DNA of 40,829 nt. It comes from Desulfohalobiaceae bacterium S24 (GTDB taxonomy: Bacteria; Desulfobacterota; Desulfovibrionia; Desulfovibrionales; Desulfothermaceae). The stretch covers positions 1 through 40,829 of the forward strand of contig JAABTT010000025.1 of NCBI GenBank assembly GCA_011389765.1, read 5' to 3'. The notes under the pieces were generated by a model. It was not told the origin of the DNA. It saw only the letters and a list, made by a program, of their open reading frames with translations, and did not search any database. The position numbers were made by a program, and so were the translations under genes. Below, in pieces: positions 23,558 to 32,212 of this stretch (position 1 is its first letter; every line of letters begins with the position of its first letter).

Positions 23558-25757
23558 GCTTCACCACCGTCCGCGGCTTGCTCCCCTCCTGGGGGCCGAT
23601 GATACCGTCCTGTTCCATCTGTTCGATGAATCTGGCCGCCCGATTGAAGCCGATCCTAAGCTGTCGCTGGATCATGGAAATCGAGGCCTTGCCCTGATTC
23701 TGGACAAATTCCACTGCCTGGTCGTACAGGGGGTCATCCGGAATGTCCTCGCCCTGATTCTCCGTTTTCGAGCCCCCTGTACTGCGCTTCCAGGCCGTGA
23801 GATCAAGCTTCTCTTTAAAAGTCTGCTTCTCCTTCCAGAAGTCGATCACCGCCCCGATATCCGCATCATCGATGAATGCGCCATGGATACGGCGGATGCG
23901 GCCGGCGCTGCTTTTGAACAGCATATCTCCCATTCCCAGGAGATATTGCGCCCCAACCGTATCTAAAATGGTCCGCGAGTCATGCTTTGAGCTGACCTGA
24001 AAAGCGATCCTGGAAGGAAAATTGGCCTTGATCAATCCGGTGACCACATCCACCGAAGGCCTTTGGGTCGCCAGGATAAGATGAATCCCCGCGGCCCTGG
24101 CCAGTTGTCCCAAGCGGATAATACTCGCTTCCGCTTCCTTGCCCACGGTCAGGATCAAATCCGCCAGTTCATCGATAATAATAACAAGATACGGCAAAGG
24201 CTCCAGTTCCGAGGCGCCGTCCGGCTGCTTTTTCTTGAGCTCAGCCACTTTTTTATTATAGCCCTGAATATTGCGCACACTCATACCGGCCAATGCCTCA
24301 TACCGGCGATCCATTTCATGGACGGCCCAGTCAAGGGCCGCCTTGGCCAATTCCATCTCGGTCACCACCGGATGCACCAGATGGGGGAGCTCGGCATACA
24401 ATCCCATTTCGATCCGCTTGGGGTCGACGAGCAGCAGCTGCAGCTCCTGGGGGCTGCATTTACACAGCAGACTGATGAGAATTGAATTCAGACAGACGCT
24501 TTTTCCGGCTCCGGTTGCACCGGCCACGAGCAAATGCGGCATTCTGCCCAGTTCTTCCACCACCGGCTCGCCCTGGATGTCGCTGCCCAAGGCCATAAAC
24601 AAACCCTGGGCCGGTTTCTGAAAGGCCTTTGAGGCAATGATTTCCTTGAAATATACCGTTTTTCTGAGTCTGTTGGGAATCTCGATGCCCACCAGATCCC
24701 TGCCCGGAATCGGGGCCTCGATCCGGACCGCCAGGGCCTTCAGGGCCAAAGCCAGATCGTCATTCAAATTGGCGATACGGCTGATTTTGACCCCGGGTGC
24801 CGGGCGGAATTCAAACATGGTGACCACAGGACCCGGAATAACATTGACCACCTCGCCCTGCACACCGAAATCGATCAAACAGGCAGACAGTTTTTCCGAC
24901 AATTGCTGGAGATCTTCCTCCGCAATCTCGGTGTCTGCAAGGGAAATGTCCTGAAAAAGTTCAAGCGGAGGGTAGGCATGGCTGGAAAAAGAGCGCTTCT
25001 CAGAGGACTTCTCCAGTGTCGCGGTCTGCTGCTTGGGGCGCAGCGGCTGCTTCGCAGGACTTTGCTGCTTTCTTGCAGCGGGCTTGGTACTTTTTTGGGA
25101 GGGCGCCGCCCCTGTACTTTCAGAAGGTGCGGACCCTGGAGGCCGGTTGCTTTTTGGGCCTATCACCTTGAGCAGAGCCGGGAGAAAAACCTCTTTGAAA
25201 AAAAGCCACCCCCGGGCGGCGCGATGATAGAGACCTTCTGCTAGTCCCTTCCAGGAAATGCGCAAAACAAGCTGCAGGCCGATCAAAAGCAAAAACAGCC
25301 AGAACAGGAAGGTTCCCCAGGGCCGGAGAAAACGTTCTGCAATCCAGTAGCATAGATCTCCAACTAGCCCGCCGCCTTGGACGCCATGCACCGAAAAAGA
25401 CTGCCCGGGCCAGGGAGCGGAAGCCCAGGTCAGAAGGCAGAGAAACAGAAAAAAAAGTCCCAGCCATCTATACCACACAGGCCGCAAGTCCGGCCACAGA
25501 CTCCAGGCGGCTGCGGCGGCCATCCCAAACGGAATCACCCAGGCCCCAAGGCCGAAAAGACCGACCACCAGCCCGGCCAGATAAGCACCCACAATGCCGA
25601 TGAGGTTGTGTGCTTCCTGACCGGAGCCAGCCTGCTGGTTCAAGGTCGGGTCTGCGGGTGAATACGACGCCAGGCTGAGACTAAGGAGCACAAAAGCGAA
25701 AAAAAGCCCGAGCGCACAAAATTCACGAACGATTTTATTGCCGTCGACAGATCCCAT
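23553..25757 (-). CDS. ftsK: DNA translocase FtsK/SpoIIIE
   Basis: A 734-residue DNA translocase that moves chromosome ends through the division septum and activates dimer resolution. The N-terminal part has about four membrane helices (for example FFAFVLLSLSLASYSP and WLFLLLIGLQLVL) followed by a basic, alanine/proline-rich linker (about 200-255). The motor has Walker A GATGAGKSVCLNS (about 415-427) and Walker B YLVIIIDELADLI (about 525-537), followed by the ATQRPSVDVVTGLIKANFPSR segment. The C-terminal gamma winged-helix (DPLYDQAVEFVQ to the end, about 670-734) reads KOPS-like polar sequences. Length is shorter than E. coli FtsK, as usual outside enterobacteria. The gene lies downstream of efp; its flanks carry the same GGTTCACGG repeat family on both sides. 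Confidence 0.95.
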   Translation of the reverse strand: MGSVDGNKIVREFCALGLFFAFVLLSLSLASYSPADPTLNQQAGSGQEAHNLIGIVGAYLAGLVVGLFGLGAWVIPFGMAAAAAWSLWPDLRPVWYRWLGLFFLFLCLLTWASAPWPGQSFSVHGVQGGGLVGDLCYWIAERFLRPWGTFLFWLFLLLIGLQLVLRISWKGLAEGLYHRAARGWLFFKEVFLPALLKVIGPKSNRPPGSAPSESTGAAPSQKSTKPAARKQQSPAKQPLRPKQQTATLEKSSEKRSFSSHAYPPLELFQDISLADTEIAEEDLQQLSEKLSACLIDFGVQGEVVNVIPGPVVTMFEFRPAPGVKISRIANLNDDLALALKALAVRIEAPIPGRDLVGIEIPNRLRKTVYFKEIIASKAFQKPAQGLFMALGSDIQGEPVVEELGRMPHLLVAGATGAGKSVCLNSILISLLCKCSPQELQLLLVDPKRIEMGLYAELPHLVHPVVTEMELAKAALDWAVHEMDRRYEALAGMSVRNIQGYNKKVAELKKKQPDGASELEPLPYLVIIIDELADLILTVGKEAEASIIRLGQLARAAGIHLILATQRPSVDVVTGLIKANFPSRIAFQVSSKHDSRTILDTVGAQYLLGMGDMLFKSSAGRIRRIHGAFIDDADIGAVIDFWKEKQTFKEKLDLTAWKRSTGGSKTENQGEDIPDDPLYDQAVEFVQNQGKASISMIQRQLRIGFNRAARFIEQMEQDGIIGPQEGSKPRTVVKH

Positions 25758-25765
25758 ATATTGAT

Positions 25766-25836
25766 GTTCACGGTTCCGGGTTCACGGCCTCCGACTTGTA
25801 GAAGGAGTTGACGCCTCAAAGAGTTCACGGTTTGAA
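25766..25836. repeat. GTTCACGG repeat upstream of ftsK
   Basis: GTTCACGGTTCCGGGTTCACGG, split as GTTCACGG, TTCCGG and GTTCACGG (25766-25787), plus GAGTTCACGGTTTGAAG (25820-25836). The second piece is also the inverted counterpart of CTTCAAACCGTGAAC at 23457-23471. Confidence 0.6.
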
Positions 25837-25891
25837 GAGAAAGAAATTGAGGGGAAAAATGCAATCTGAATGCCCTGCTTTGCCCGTATCA

Positions 25892-26449
25892 CTATTCCCG
25901 CCCCAGGTATTCCCCGGTCCTGGTGTCAACTTTTATTCTATCACCGGTATCAATAAACAGCGGCACATTGACGCTCAAGCCGTTTTCAGTCCTGGCCGGC
26001 TTTGTTGCCCCGCTTACGGTGTCGCCTTTCAAGCCTGGATCCGTTTCCACAACATCCATCACAACAGCGGCCGGAAGCTGAATATCAAGGACCTCATCCT
26101 GATAGGTCAAGACTTTGATTTCCTGACCTTCCAGCAGATAATTGCCTTTTTCTCCAAGACATTCCTGGTCCACAAAAACCTGCTCGTAGCTGGTCATATC
26201 CATGAACACAAACGATCCGGATTCCTTGTAGAGATACTGCATATCTTTGGCTTCCAGATCGGGTTTGCCGAATTTTTCACCAGATCGGAAAGTCCGGTCC
26301 AAAACCGAACCATTGAGGAGATTTCTGAGCTTGGTCTTGATGTGGGCGCCTCCGCGGCCGCTCTTGGAATGCAAAAATTCCAGAACCTCGTAGGGCTGGC
26401 CGTCCAATTCGATTTTTAATCCGTTTCGAATGTCGGATGTGGAATACAT
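25892..26449 (-). CDS. efp: Elongation factor P, with arginine at the modifiable tip position
   Basis: A 185-residue EF-P, which rescues ribosomes stalled on polyproline. All three domains are present: N-terminal KOW-like (1-65), central OB (66-128) and C-terminal OB ending [11 protein letters not shown]. The tip loop reads [10 protein letters not shown] with Arg32 in the place where the E. coli-type protein has a modified lysine in a PGKG context. In Pseudomonas the KSGR context with Arg32 is rhamnosylated by EarP. The start is ATG 26449 with GGAG 8 bp upstream; a TTG four codons earlier is unlikely. It lies between aroQ and ftsK, a few bases after aroQ. No EarP or lysine-modifying gene is in the window. 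Confidence 0.93.
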   Translation of the reverse strand: MYSTSDIRNGLKIELDGQPYEVLEFLHSKSGRGGAHIKTKLRNLLNGSVLDRTFRSGEKFGKPDLEAKDMQYLYKESGSFVFMDMTSYEQVFVDQECLGEKGNYLLEGQEIKVLTYQDEVLDIQLPAAVVMDVVETDPGLKGDTVSGATKPARTENGLSVNVPLFIDTGDRIKVDTRTGEYLGRE

Positions 26450-26464
26450 ACTCAACTCCAATGC

Positions 26465-26992
26465 TTATTCAAAAGTCTTGTCTGCAAAGTGATCACGGCC
26501 ATGCCCGTTCTCGTGAAGATGATGAATCAGGGCCTGAACCGCCAATGCATAACTCAAAAGTCCAAACCCGGCAACAACGCCGATACAGTGCCGGGCCATC
26601 AGGCTCTGATGTCGAAGGACCTGCTGCCTGGCCCAGACATTGCTCAGGTGAACCTCGACGCAGGGGATGTCGATCCAGGATAGACAGTCGGCAATGGCCA
26701 GACTGGTGTGGGTCAAGGCCCCGGCATTGAAGACAAGACCCTGCACAGCCTCCTCATTGTGAGCCTGTTCCAGTCTGTCAATGAGCCGGCCCTCGCTGTT
26801 GGATTGGTAAAAAAGCAGTTCAGTTTTTGCAGTCTCCGGCCCCAGTATTTTCTCCACCAGTGCAGGCAGGCATTCCAGACCGGATGTGCCGTAAACACCC
26901 GGCTGTCTTTGCCCTAAAACCCCAAGATTCGGACCGTTCAGAACCAAAAAGGTATACGGAAAGGAAAGAGGTGACGGATTGTTCATAACCAT
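26465..26992 (-). CDS. aroQ: 3-dehydroquinate dehydratase, type II
   Basis: A 175-residue type II dehydroquinase of the shikimate pathway. The family start LVLNGPNLGVLGQRQPGVYG (about 16-35) carries the catalytic tyrosine-bearing flexible loop, although the tyrosine of the usual RxPxxYG pattern is here in RQPGVYG. YQSNSEGRLIDRL (about 63-75), FNAGALTHTSLAIADCL (about 89-105) and EVHLSNVWARQ (about 113-123) contain the conserved Asn, His and Arg of the active site. A start codon two residues downstream is equally possible. The C terminus has about 25 residues beyond the minimal core. Its stop is 15 bp from the efp start, so the pair is cotranscribed. It supplies chorismate precursors. Confidence 0.92.
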   Translation of the reverse strand: MVMNNPSPLSFPYTFLVLNGPNLGVLGQRQPGVYGTSGLECLPALVEKILGPETAKTELLFYQSNSEGRLIDRLEQAHNEEAVQGLVFNAGALTHTSLAIADCLSWIDIPCVEVHLSNVWARQQVLRHQSLMARHCIGVVAGFGLLSYALAVQALIHHLHENGHGRDHFADKTFE

Positions 26993-27039
26993 TTTTACGG
27001 TTAAAGATGAAAGCTGTATAATTTTTGCTCCACCAAAAA

Positions 27040-27855
27040 TTATTTTGGCTCAAGCGGCAGCTTTTTTTTCTCGGGCTCCTCTTTCGGTTGGACAATCACT
27101 TCATCAACTTTCGGGACGGGAGTGTGTTCAGGAATAGGCGCTTGTTCCGGGACCTTTTCCGAAGCGATGATGGGTTCCAGGCGAACCGGGACAAGAAAAA
27201 ACCGATCTCCAGCCTGAATTTCCTTTCTTACTTTGAGGATCTTTCCCCGGGCAAGCCGGCCGAGAACGTCCAGTACTTTGCCGCCGCCGATCAGGCGCAG
27301 GATTGAAATGTCACGGACGCTTTCCTGTTCGGCTATGAGGAAATAGGGCTGCTGATTGTTCAGGAGGCCTCCCTGCAGGCGGAGAATGACATTCTGATAA
27401 TGAGCGGTCATGGTTTTTTCCCGGTCCAAACGCAGAATCTTTCCGGAAAGATGCCGGCAAGCCTGAAAATCGGAGCGCAATCTGAAGCCGGATGAATAAT
27501 TGCCGGCCACTTGGTCAAAATCTGCTGAAAATTGACCTTCAGTATGAATAAAAGTATATTCCGTATCTTCTTCCCCGGGACAATCCCTGATTTGAAAAAT
27601 GAAACCACTGTTCAGCCATTTTTCAAAAATCGCATCCATTCCTTGAGATTCAGCTTCAGCGAGAAGGGCTTGTTCAGGACTGCCTCCGTGAGAAATATCC
27701 TGCTGATCCACACTAACCTCAAGCGAGGTCTCGACAGTGCTGCTTTTTACGTCTAAATCTTGATTCAGATCAAGATCTTTCGACAGCGAGCCTGCACAGC
27801 CGAACATACAAAAAAGGGGGAAAATAATACTAAAATTTCGAATAGTCTGCTTCAA
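27040..27855 (-). CDS. Putative lipoprotein of unknown function
   Basis: I do not recognise a family for this protein. A TTG start at 27855 gives about 271 residues with a compact lipoprotein signal peptide (KQTIRNFSIIFPLFCMFGC, lipobox cysteine at about 20). A GTG at 27939 with a G-rich ribosome binding site would add 28 residues and is also possible. The mature part contains an acidic linker, a central region with CRHLSGKILRLDREKTM and QNVILRLQGGLLNNQQPYFLIAEQE, a repeated RLIGGGKVLDVLGRLARGKILKVRK segment that could be a small beta fold, and a proline-, glutamate- and lysine-rich C-terminal tail. It is probably anchored in the outer membrane. It sits upstream of aroQ-efp-ftsK and divergent from engB. 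Function is unknown. Confidence 0.6.
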   Translation of the reverse strand: MKQTIRNFSIIFPLFCMFGCAGSLSKDLDLNQDLDVKSSTVETSLEVSVDQQDISHGGSPEQALLAEAESQGMDAIFEKWLNSGFIFQIRDCPGEEDTEYTFIHTEGQFSADFDQVAGNYSSGFRLRSDFQACRHLSGKILRLDREKTMTAHYQNVILRLQGGLLNNQQPYFLIAEQESVRDISILRLIGGGKVLDVLGRLARGKILKVRKEIQAGDRFFLVPVRLEPIIASEKVPEQAPIPEHTPVPKVDEVIVQPKEEPEKKKLPLEPK

Positions 27856-28034
27856 CTTGCCTTTTGCATACAATTGGCAATGCCAGCCGGGTATGAGCAG
27901 TCTCTGTCGAAAAAGCTGGAATTGGATCAGTATACTCACAGCACCCCCCTTTTTTATACAGGATTAACTCAGGCCTGAAGATTGAATACCGCTGCAGATA
28001 AAAATCAGATGCAAAGACACACAAGAGGCCCCCA

Positions 28035-28634
28035 ATGACTGAGGCATTTACGCTCACCAAAACAATCTACGAACTTGATCAACTGGCAGGGGACCCTTCA
28101 AATCAGGTCGCCATAGCCGGTCGCTCCAATGTCGGCAAATCAAGCCTCATCAATTGTCTGGCCGGACGAAAAAAACTGGCCAAAATAAGTTCGACGCCGG
28201 GCAAGACACGAAGCATCAATTATTACTGGGTCCATTGTTTAGAGGCCTCTCTTGTTGATCTTCCCGGATACGGCTACGCGAAATGTTCAAAAAAAGAACG
28301 GGAAAAATGGTCCCGTCTGGTTGAAAAATACTTTCAATTCAACAAACAGGTGACCCGGGGCGTGATTGTGCTTCTCGACAGCCGCTTGCCCCCGCAAAAA
28401 CTGGACCTTGAACTTACCACCTTTCTCTCCGCCCAGGGTATGCCGATCATTCCGGTTTTGACCAAGGCGGATAAAGCTAAAATGGCTCAAAAAGGAAAAA
28501 ATCTCAAGCTCTGGAGTGAACTGCTCCAATCTCCCCGGGCACCGATCCTGTGTTCGTCCAAGACCGGGGCCGGAACCGGTGCAATATGGGAAAGCCTGCG
28601 GCAGCTCCTGCTTCCAGTAAGCGAGGAACGCTGA
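28035..28634 (+). CDS. engB: Ribosome biogenesis GTP-binding protein YihA/YsxC/EngB
   Basis: A 199-residue TRAFAC GTPase needed for 50S subunit assembly. G motifs: G1 GRSNVGKSSL (about 29-38), G2 region SSTPGKTRS (about 55-63), G3 DLPGYG (about 75-80), G4 TKAD (about 142-145) and G5 SSKTGAG (about 172-178). Length is standard. The start is ATG 28035 with AAGAGG about 8 bp upstream. It is divergent from the lipoprotein gene and convergent with lptG, with only 23 bp between stop codons and no visible terminator there. Confidence 0.95.
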   Translation: MTEAFTLTKTIYELDQLAGDPSNQVAIAGRSNVGKSSLINCLAGRKKLAKISSTPGKTRSINYYWVHCLEASLVDLPGYGYAKCSKKEREKWSRLVEKYFQFNKQVTRGVIVLLDSRLPPQKLDLELTTFLSAQGMPIIPVLTKADKAKMAQKGKNLKLWSELLQSPRAPILCSSKTGAGTGAIWESLRQLLLPVSEER

Positions 28635-28657
28635 TCGGCATCCCGGCATTTCACCGC

Positions 28658-29713
28658 TCAGGCAAAGCGAAGAAGCCAGAAAACAGCCGGTCCCCCGACA
28701 AGGGCATTCGCCAGCCAGGCCCCGGCATACGGAGGCACAATCCCTTTTTCTCCCAGGGTTCCCCCGATCACGTGGAGAAAATAATACACAAAGATCACTC
28801 CCAGTCCAATGGCGATGTTCAAAAAAACATTGTCCCGCTGCCTGGCAAGGATCAAGCCTATACAGGTTAAAACCAGGATGGAAAAGGCATAGGAAATTTT
28901 CATGTGCCAGACCGTTTGGAGAAATTCAACATTGGTCCCGCTCTCCTGCAGGCGCTCAATGACTCCGCCCAGTCGCCACAGGGACATCTTTTCCGGATTC
29001 TCCACATCCTGAAAGACATCCAGCTTTTGATCCAAGGGCAGAGTCCGGGCCTTTTGGTGCTGCGTGCGGAAGGTTGCGGGCTGAAAGCTCTTGACCTCAT
29101 TCAGCCTCCAGCCTCCCTCTATGACCTGAAAGCCGCCCGCCTCAATGATTTCCTCCAAGCTTTTAAAATCATCCTGCAGACGAAAAATTTCAACTCCGCG
29201 GCCGCGGCCTTTATCCGGATATATCCTGTCAACATGAACCAGATTGCTCCCCTGCCTGAACCAGACATCAGCAATCATACCTTCTTGTTTCCTCTGCTCC
29301 CGCCCGAGATTATCCCAGATATGTTCACTCTTGGCTTCACCGGCAACGCCGAGGCACTGTGAAAAAAAGAGCTGCAGGCAGCACCAGAGCAAGGCATACA
29401 TCACAAAAAAAACAACCAGCCTGAAATACGAAATTCCGCTGGCTTCCAAGGCGATGAGTTCTCTTTGCTTAGCCATCTGGCTGAGCTGAACCAATAGCGC
29501 CAAAAAAAAGACCGCCGGCAGTATTTCAGACACAATCAAGGGAATCTTGACCAGAAAATAGGTGAGTGTCGTCTTCAGTCCGGCCTGATCTTCCAAAAAA
29601 TTATCCAAACGATCGAAAACATCCACGAGCAGATAGATCCCGATGCAGGTCATCAGGCACAAAAAAAGATAGTACAGGCTCTGGATGAGCAGATAGCGAT
29701 GAAGTATCGTCAT
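28658..29713 (-). CDS. lptG: LPS export ABC transporter permease LptG (YjgP/YjgQ family)
   Basis: A 351-residue inner-membrane permease of the LptF/LptG family. It has two N-terminal membrane helices, a hydrophilic periplasmic beta-jellyroll domain (about 130-255) and three or four C-terminal helices. The conserved segments include the DRLDNFLEDQAG loop, ELIALEASGISYFRLV (about 88-103) and FYIHVIGGTLGEKG-like VYYFLHVIGGTLGEKGIVPPYAGAWLAN at the end. With LptF and the ATPase LptB it moves lipopolysaccharide from the inner membrane to the Lpt bridge. Its ATG overlaps the lptF stop (TAATG), so it is translationally coupled. Assignment as LptG rather than LptF rests on gene order and on the closest-looking motifs; treat the symbol as likely. 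Confidence 0.87.
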   Translation of the reverse strand: MTILHRYLLIQSLYYLFLCLMTCIGIYLLVDVFDRLDNFLEDQAGLKTTLTYFLVKIPLIVSEILPAVFFLALLVQLSQMAKQRELIALEASGISYFRLVVFFVMYALLWCCLQLFFSQCLGVAGEAKSEHIWDNLGREQRKQEGMIADVWFRQGSNLVHVDRIYPDKGRGRGVEIFRLQDDFKSLEEIIEAGGFQVIEGGWRLNEVKSFQPATFRTQHQKARTLPLDQKLDVFQDVENPEKMSLWRLGGVIERLQESGTNVEFLQTVWHMKISYAFSILVLTCIGLILARQRDNVFLNIAIGLGVIFVYYFLHVIGGTLGEKGIVPPYAGAWLANALVGGPAVFWLLRFA

Positions 29714-30939
29714 TACTCCGCCTGTTCATCGGGATCGGCAAATTTTCGTCCTCTCATGCGAAAAAGAAATCCATCCCGCAGGTATCCTATCCAAAGGATG
29801 ACAAACCCTCCCCGTTCACTCACGGCCAGATGAAAGAGGAACAGAGCGAGCGTCCCGAAGAAAAAATTCGCCAGCCAGACCCCTGTGAAGGGACTCAAAA
29901 CCCCGGTTTCCCCCAGACTGATTCCCAAGGAAAACAGGGCATAATACACAAAGAACATCCCCAGAACAACAAGTGCGCCGTAAGAGCGCTTGACCCCGTC
30001 AAAAATCCAGCCCAGGGGAAAGGCAAAAAAACCCAATACAATGCAGGCAATGGGCAGCGCGAGCCTCTTGTGTATTTCAACCCGGATGGTCCGTAGAAAT
30101 TGACCATTTCCTTTTTGCAGGCTTGCAGGATCATGTTTCAAAGCATGCAGTCGCGACCAGGATAAAGACTTGGGTTTATCCCTTTGAACATGAACATCGC
30201 CGATGAGTTTGTTCAGATTTAAGGCAATTCGATACCGGGAAAATCCCAGGATATCGTTTTCATTCCCCCCATGGCGATAGATATGCCCATTTTGCAATGA
30301 AAACAATATCTTTCCCTGTTGATTATCCGTAACCAGGCGCCCTGTCGGGGCGACGACATTCAAGCCTGCTTCCTGGGTGGTCCTGTCCTGGACAAAAACA
30401 TCGCTGACCACCCCGGAGACCGGATCCACCTTCCCGGCATACAAAATCAGACCGGGAAAACTGTCGTTGAAAACTCCGGGCCTCAGGGAGAGCTGAGCTT
30501 TTTTTCTAGCCAGCTCCAATATGGCGGATTGAAAATTCTGCGTGCCCCAGGACAAACCATAAAAGGCAATCATTCCATTCATGACGGTGCAGAGACATAA
30601 AAAAAGCGCCGGCGCCGGAAGGATCTGCACCAAGGAGACGCCGCCGGCCCGCAGAGCCATCAGTTCCCTGTCCGCACTCATGCGCTGAAAGGTGAGAAAC
30701 ATGCTGATCATGCAGGCAACGGGAATGAGCAGCATGAGGAAAAACGGGGAGAGATAGACGAACAGCTCCAGAAGATCGAGCATCGAGAGATCCAAGGCGA
30801 AAAGAATCTCTCGCAATTTCAAAATCTTACCCAAAAGAAGCAAAAAGAGGAAAATGCTTAAGCAAAAAAAGAAGACCAGCAAAAGCTCTTTGACAATTTC
30901 CCGCTTCAAAAGACCTGGCTTGAAAATCAGCACCTTCAA
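29713..30939 (-). CDS. lptF: LPS export ABC transporter permease LptF (YjgP/YjgQ family)
   Basis: A 408-residue LptF-type permease. N-terminal helix (LLLVFFFCLSIFLFLLLLGKILKL), the conserved MFLTFQRMSADRELMALRAGGVS (about 67-90) that contacts LptB, a long periplasmic domain (about 130-280) and C-terminal helices with GYLALFSLGISLGETGVLSPF-type sequence are visible. It overlaps the upstream 61-residue gene by 4 bp (TTGA) and the downstream lptG by 1 bp. A TTG start at 30939 is the coupled choice; GTG two codons downstream is possible. The C-terminal tail after about residue 370 is hydrophilic and basic (RMRGRKFADPDEQAE). Confidence 0.87.
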   Translation of the reverse strand: MKVLIFKPGLLKREIVKELLLVFFFCLSIFLFLLLLGKILKLREILFALDLSMLDLLELFVYLSPFFLMLLIPVACMISMFLTFQRMSADRELMALRAGGVSLVQILPAPALFLCLCTVMNGMIAFYGLSWGTQNFQSAILELARKKAQLSLRPGVFNDSFPGLILYAGKVDPVSGVVSDVFVQDRTTQEAGLNVVAPTGRLVTDNQQGKILFSLQNGHIYRHGGNENDILGFSRYRIALNLNKLIGDVHVQRDKPKSLSWSRLHALKHDPASLQKGNGQFLRTIRVEIHKRLALPIACIVLGFFAFPLGWIFDGVKRSYGALVVLGMFFVYYALFSLGISLGETGVLSPFTGVWLANFFFGTLALFLFHLAVSERGGFVILWIGYLRDGFLFRMRGRKFADPDEQAE

Positions 30940-31121
30940 TGCTCTTCGGATCTGCTTTTTTTGAACAGGTGATAAAGATATTCCTCTTCTTTCGGGGTCA
31001 AGTTGAAACGAAAAACCGCATCCTGGACAAGCTTATCCTGATTTTCGGATTCTTTGCCCTGGTCGCTGATCCACTGCAAGGCATCCCGAACTCTTTTGCC
31101 CTCCGGCATCACCGTCGTCAT
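30936..31121 (-). CDS. Small protein of unknown function coupled to lptF
   Basis: A 61-residue acidic and basic soluble protein (begins MTTVMPEGKRVRDALQWISD, ends HLFKKSRSEEH) with no membrane or cysteine features. It has a predicted helical centre (QDKLVQDAVFRFNLTPKEEE). The ATG has AGAGGAAAC as a good Shine-Dalgarno about 6 bp upstream, and its stop codon overlaps the start of lptF (TTGA), so it is probably a real leader gene of the lptFG operon. The family is not recognised; a role in LPS export regulation would be guesswork. Confidence 0.6.
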   Translation of the reverse strand: MTTVMPEGKRVRDALQWISDQGKESENQDKLVQDAVFRFNLTPKEEEYLYHLFKKSRSEEH

Positions 31122-31345
31122 ATAGTTTCCTCTCTTGTATTTCCCGGGTCATTGAATTTCCTGCAAGCTGCAGATGCTCGAATACCGGCCAATCGCCACT
31201 CTACCTCAGCCCTTCGCAACTTGCAACCGATGAGAACTTCAGATAAGATGCCGATTCATTGTGTCTTCTGAGCTTAGACTGCCTGTCGAACAGCAGGGTC
31301 GAAACAACTCACTCGCAAGCCTCGCCTTGCAGAAACAATTATTTT

Positions 31346-32140
31346 ATGGACTCACTGCTGATTCCCGTGCTGCTCGGCATTGTCGAGGGCTTGACCGAAT
31401 TTCTGCCTGTATCTTCAACCGGCCATTTAATCATCACTGGACATCTTCTCGGATTTACAGGGGAAAAGGCCAACATCTTTGAAGTTGTGATCCAGCTTGG
31501 AGCAATCCTGTCCGTGGTCGTCCTCTACCGGAAGCGCTTTCTGGGTCTGCTCCGCCATGATCCCGAGAGACAGTTCTCCGGTCGCAGAGGCATGTATCTG
31601 CTTTTTTTAACCTCGCTCCCTGCCTCGATACTTGGTCTGCTGACCCACGGGCTCATCAAGCAGTATTTATTCAACACCACCACCGTAGCCTGGGCTCTGG
31701 CTTTCGGTGCGGCGGCCCTTCTGGCTGTTGAACAATGCAAACCGAATACAAAATACCAGGGTCTGGACTCAATCACCCCGGCCCTGGCTCTGGGAATCGG
31801 ACTGTTTCAATGTCTGGCCCTTTGGCCCGGCTTTTCCCGCTCCGGGGCCACGATCATGGGCGGCATGATCCTCGGCGCCGGCCGGAAGACCGCTGCGGAA
31901 TATTCCTTTATTGCGGCGGTCCCGATCATGTTCGCCGCAACCGGCTTCGATCTTCTCCAGGGCTGGAGCCTTTTTGAAGTTCAGGATTTCATCTTTCTGG
32001 GTATTGGTTTCGTCGTCTCCTTTATATCAGCCTGGCTCGCCGTCAAAAGTTTTATTCTGCTTTTGAGCCGGGTCACGCTTCGGCCTTTTGCCGTCTATCG
32101 ATTGCTCATCGCGCCGCTTGTTTTATTTTTCAAAGTATAG
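31346..32140 (+). CDS. uppP: Undecaprenyl-diphosphatase UppP/BacA
   Basis: A 264-residue integral membrane phosphatase that recycles undecaprenyl pyrophosphate for peptidoglycan and O-antigen synthesis; it confers basal bacitracin tolerance. The motif EGLTEFLPVSSTGHLII (about 13-29) and the PGFSRSGATI motif (about 161-170) carry the catalytic Glu, Ser and Arg. Seven or eight hydrophobic segments are visible. The chosen ATG 31346 gives the canonical N terminus; the open frame back to 31259 is likely spurious. No strong Shine-Dalgarno is present. It is followed 72 bp later by rlpA, and is divergent from the lptFG operon. Confidence 0.95.
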   Translation: MDSLLIPVLLGIVEGLTEFLPVSSTGHLIITGHLLGFTGEKANIFEVVIQLGAILSVVVLYRKRFLGLLRHDPERQFSGRRGMYLLFLTSLPASILGLLTHGLIKQYLFNTTTVAWALAFGAAALLAVEQCKPNTKYQGLDSITPALALGIGLFQCLALWPGFSRSGATIMGGMILGAGRKTAAEYSFIAAVPIMFAATGFDLLQGWSLFEVQDFIFLGIGFVVSFISAWLAVKSFILLLSRVTLRPFAVYRLLIAPLVLFFKV

Positions 32141-32212
32141 CGCCGCAGGAAGCAAAACACGCTCACTCCGGTGAGTTCCCGGAAAAAATCAGAACCCGAC
32201 AACGAGCCCGCC

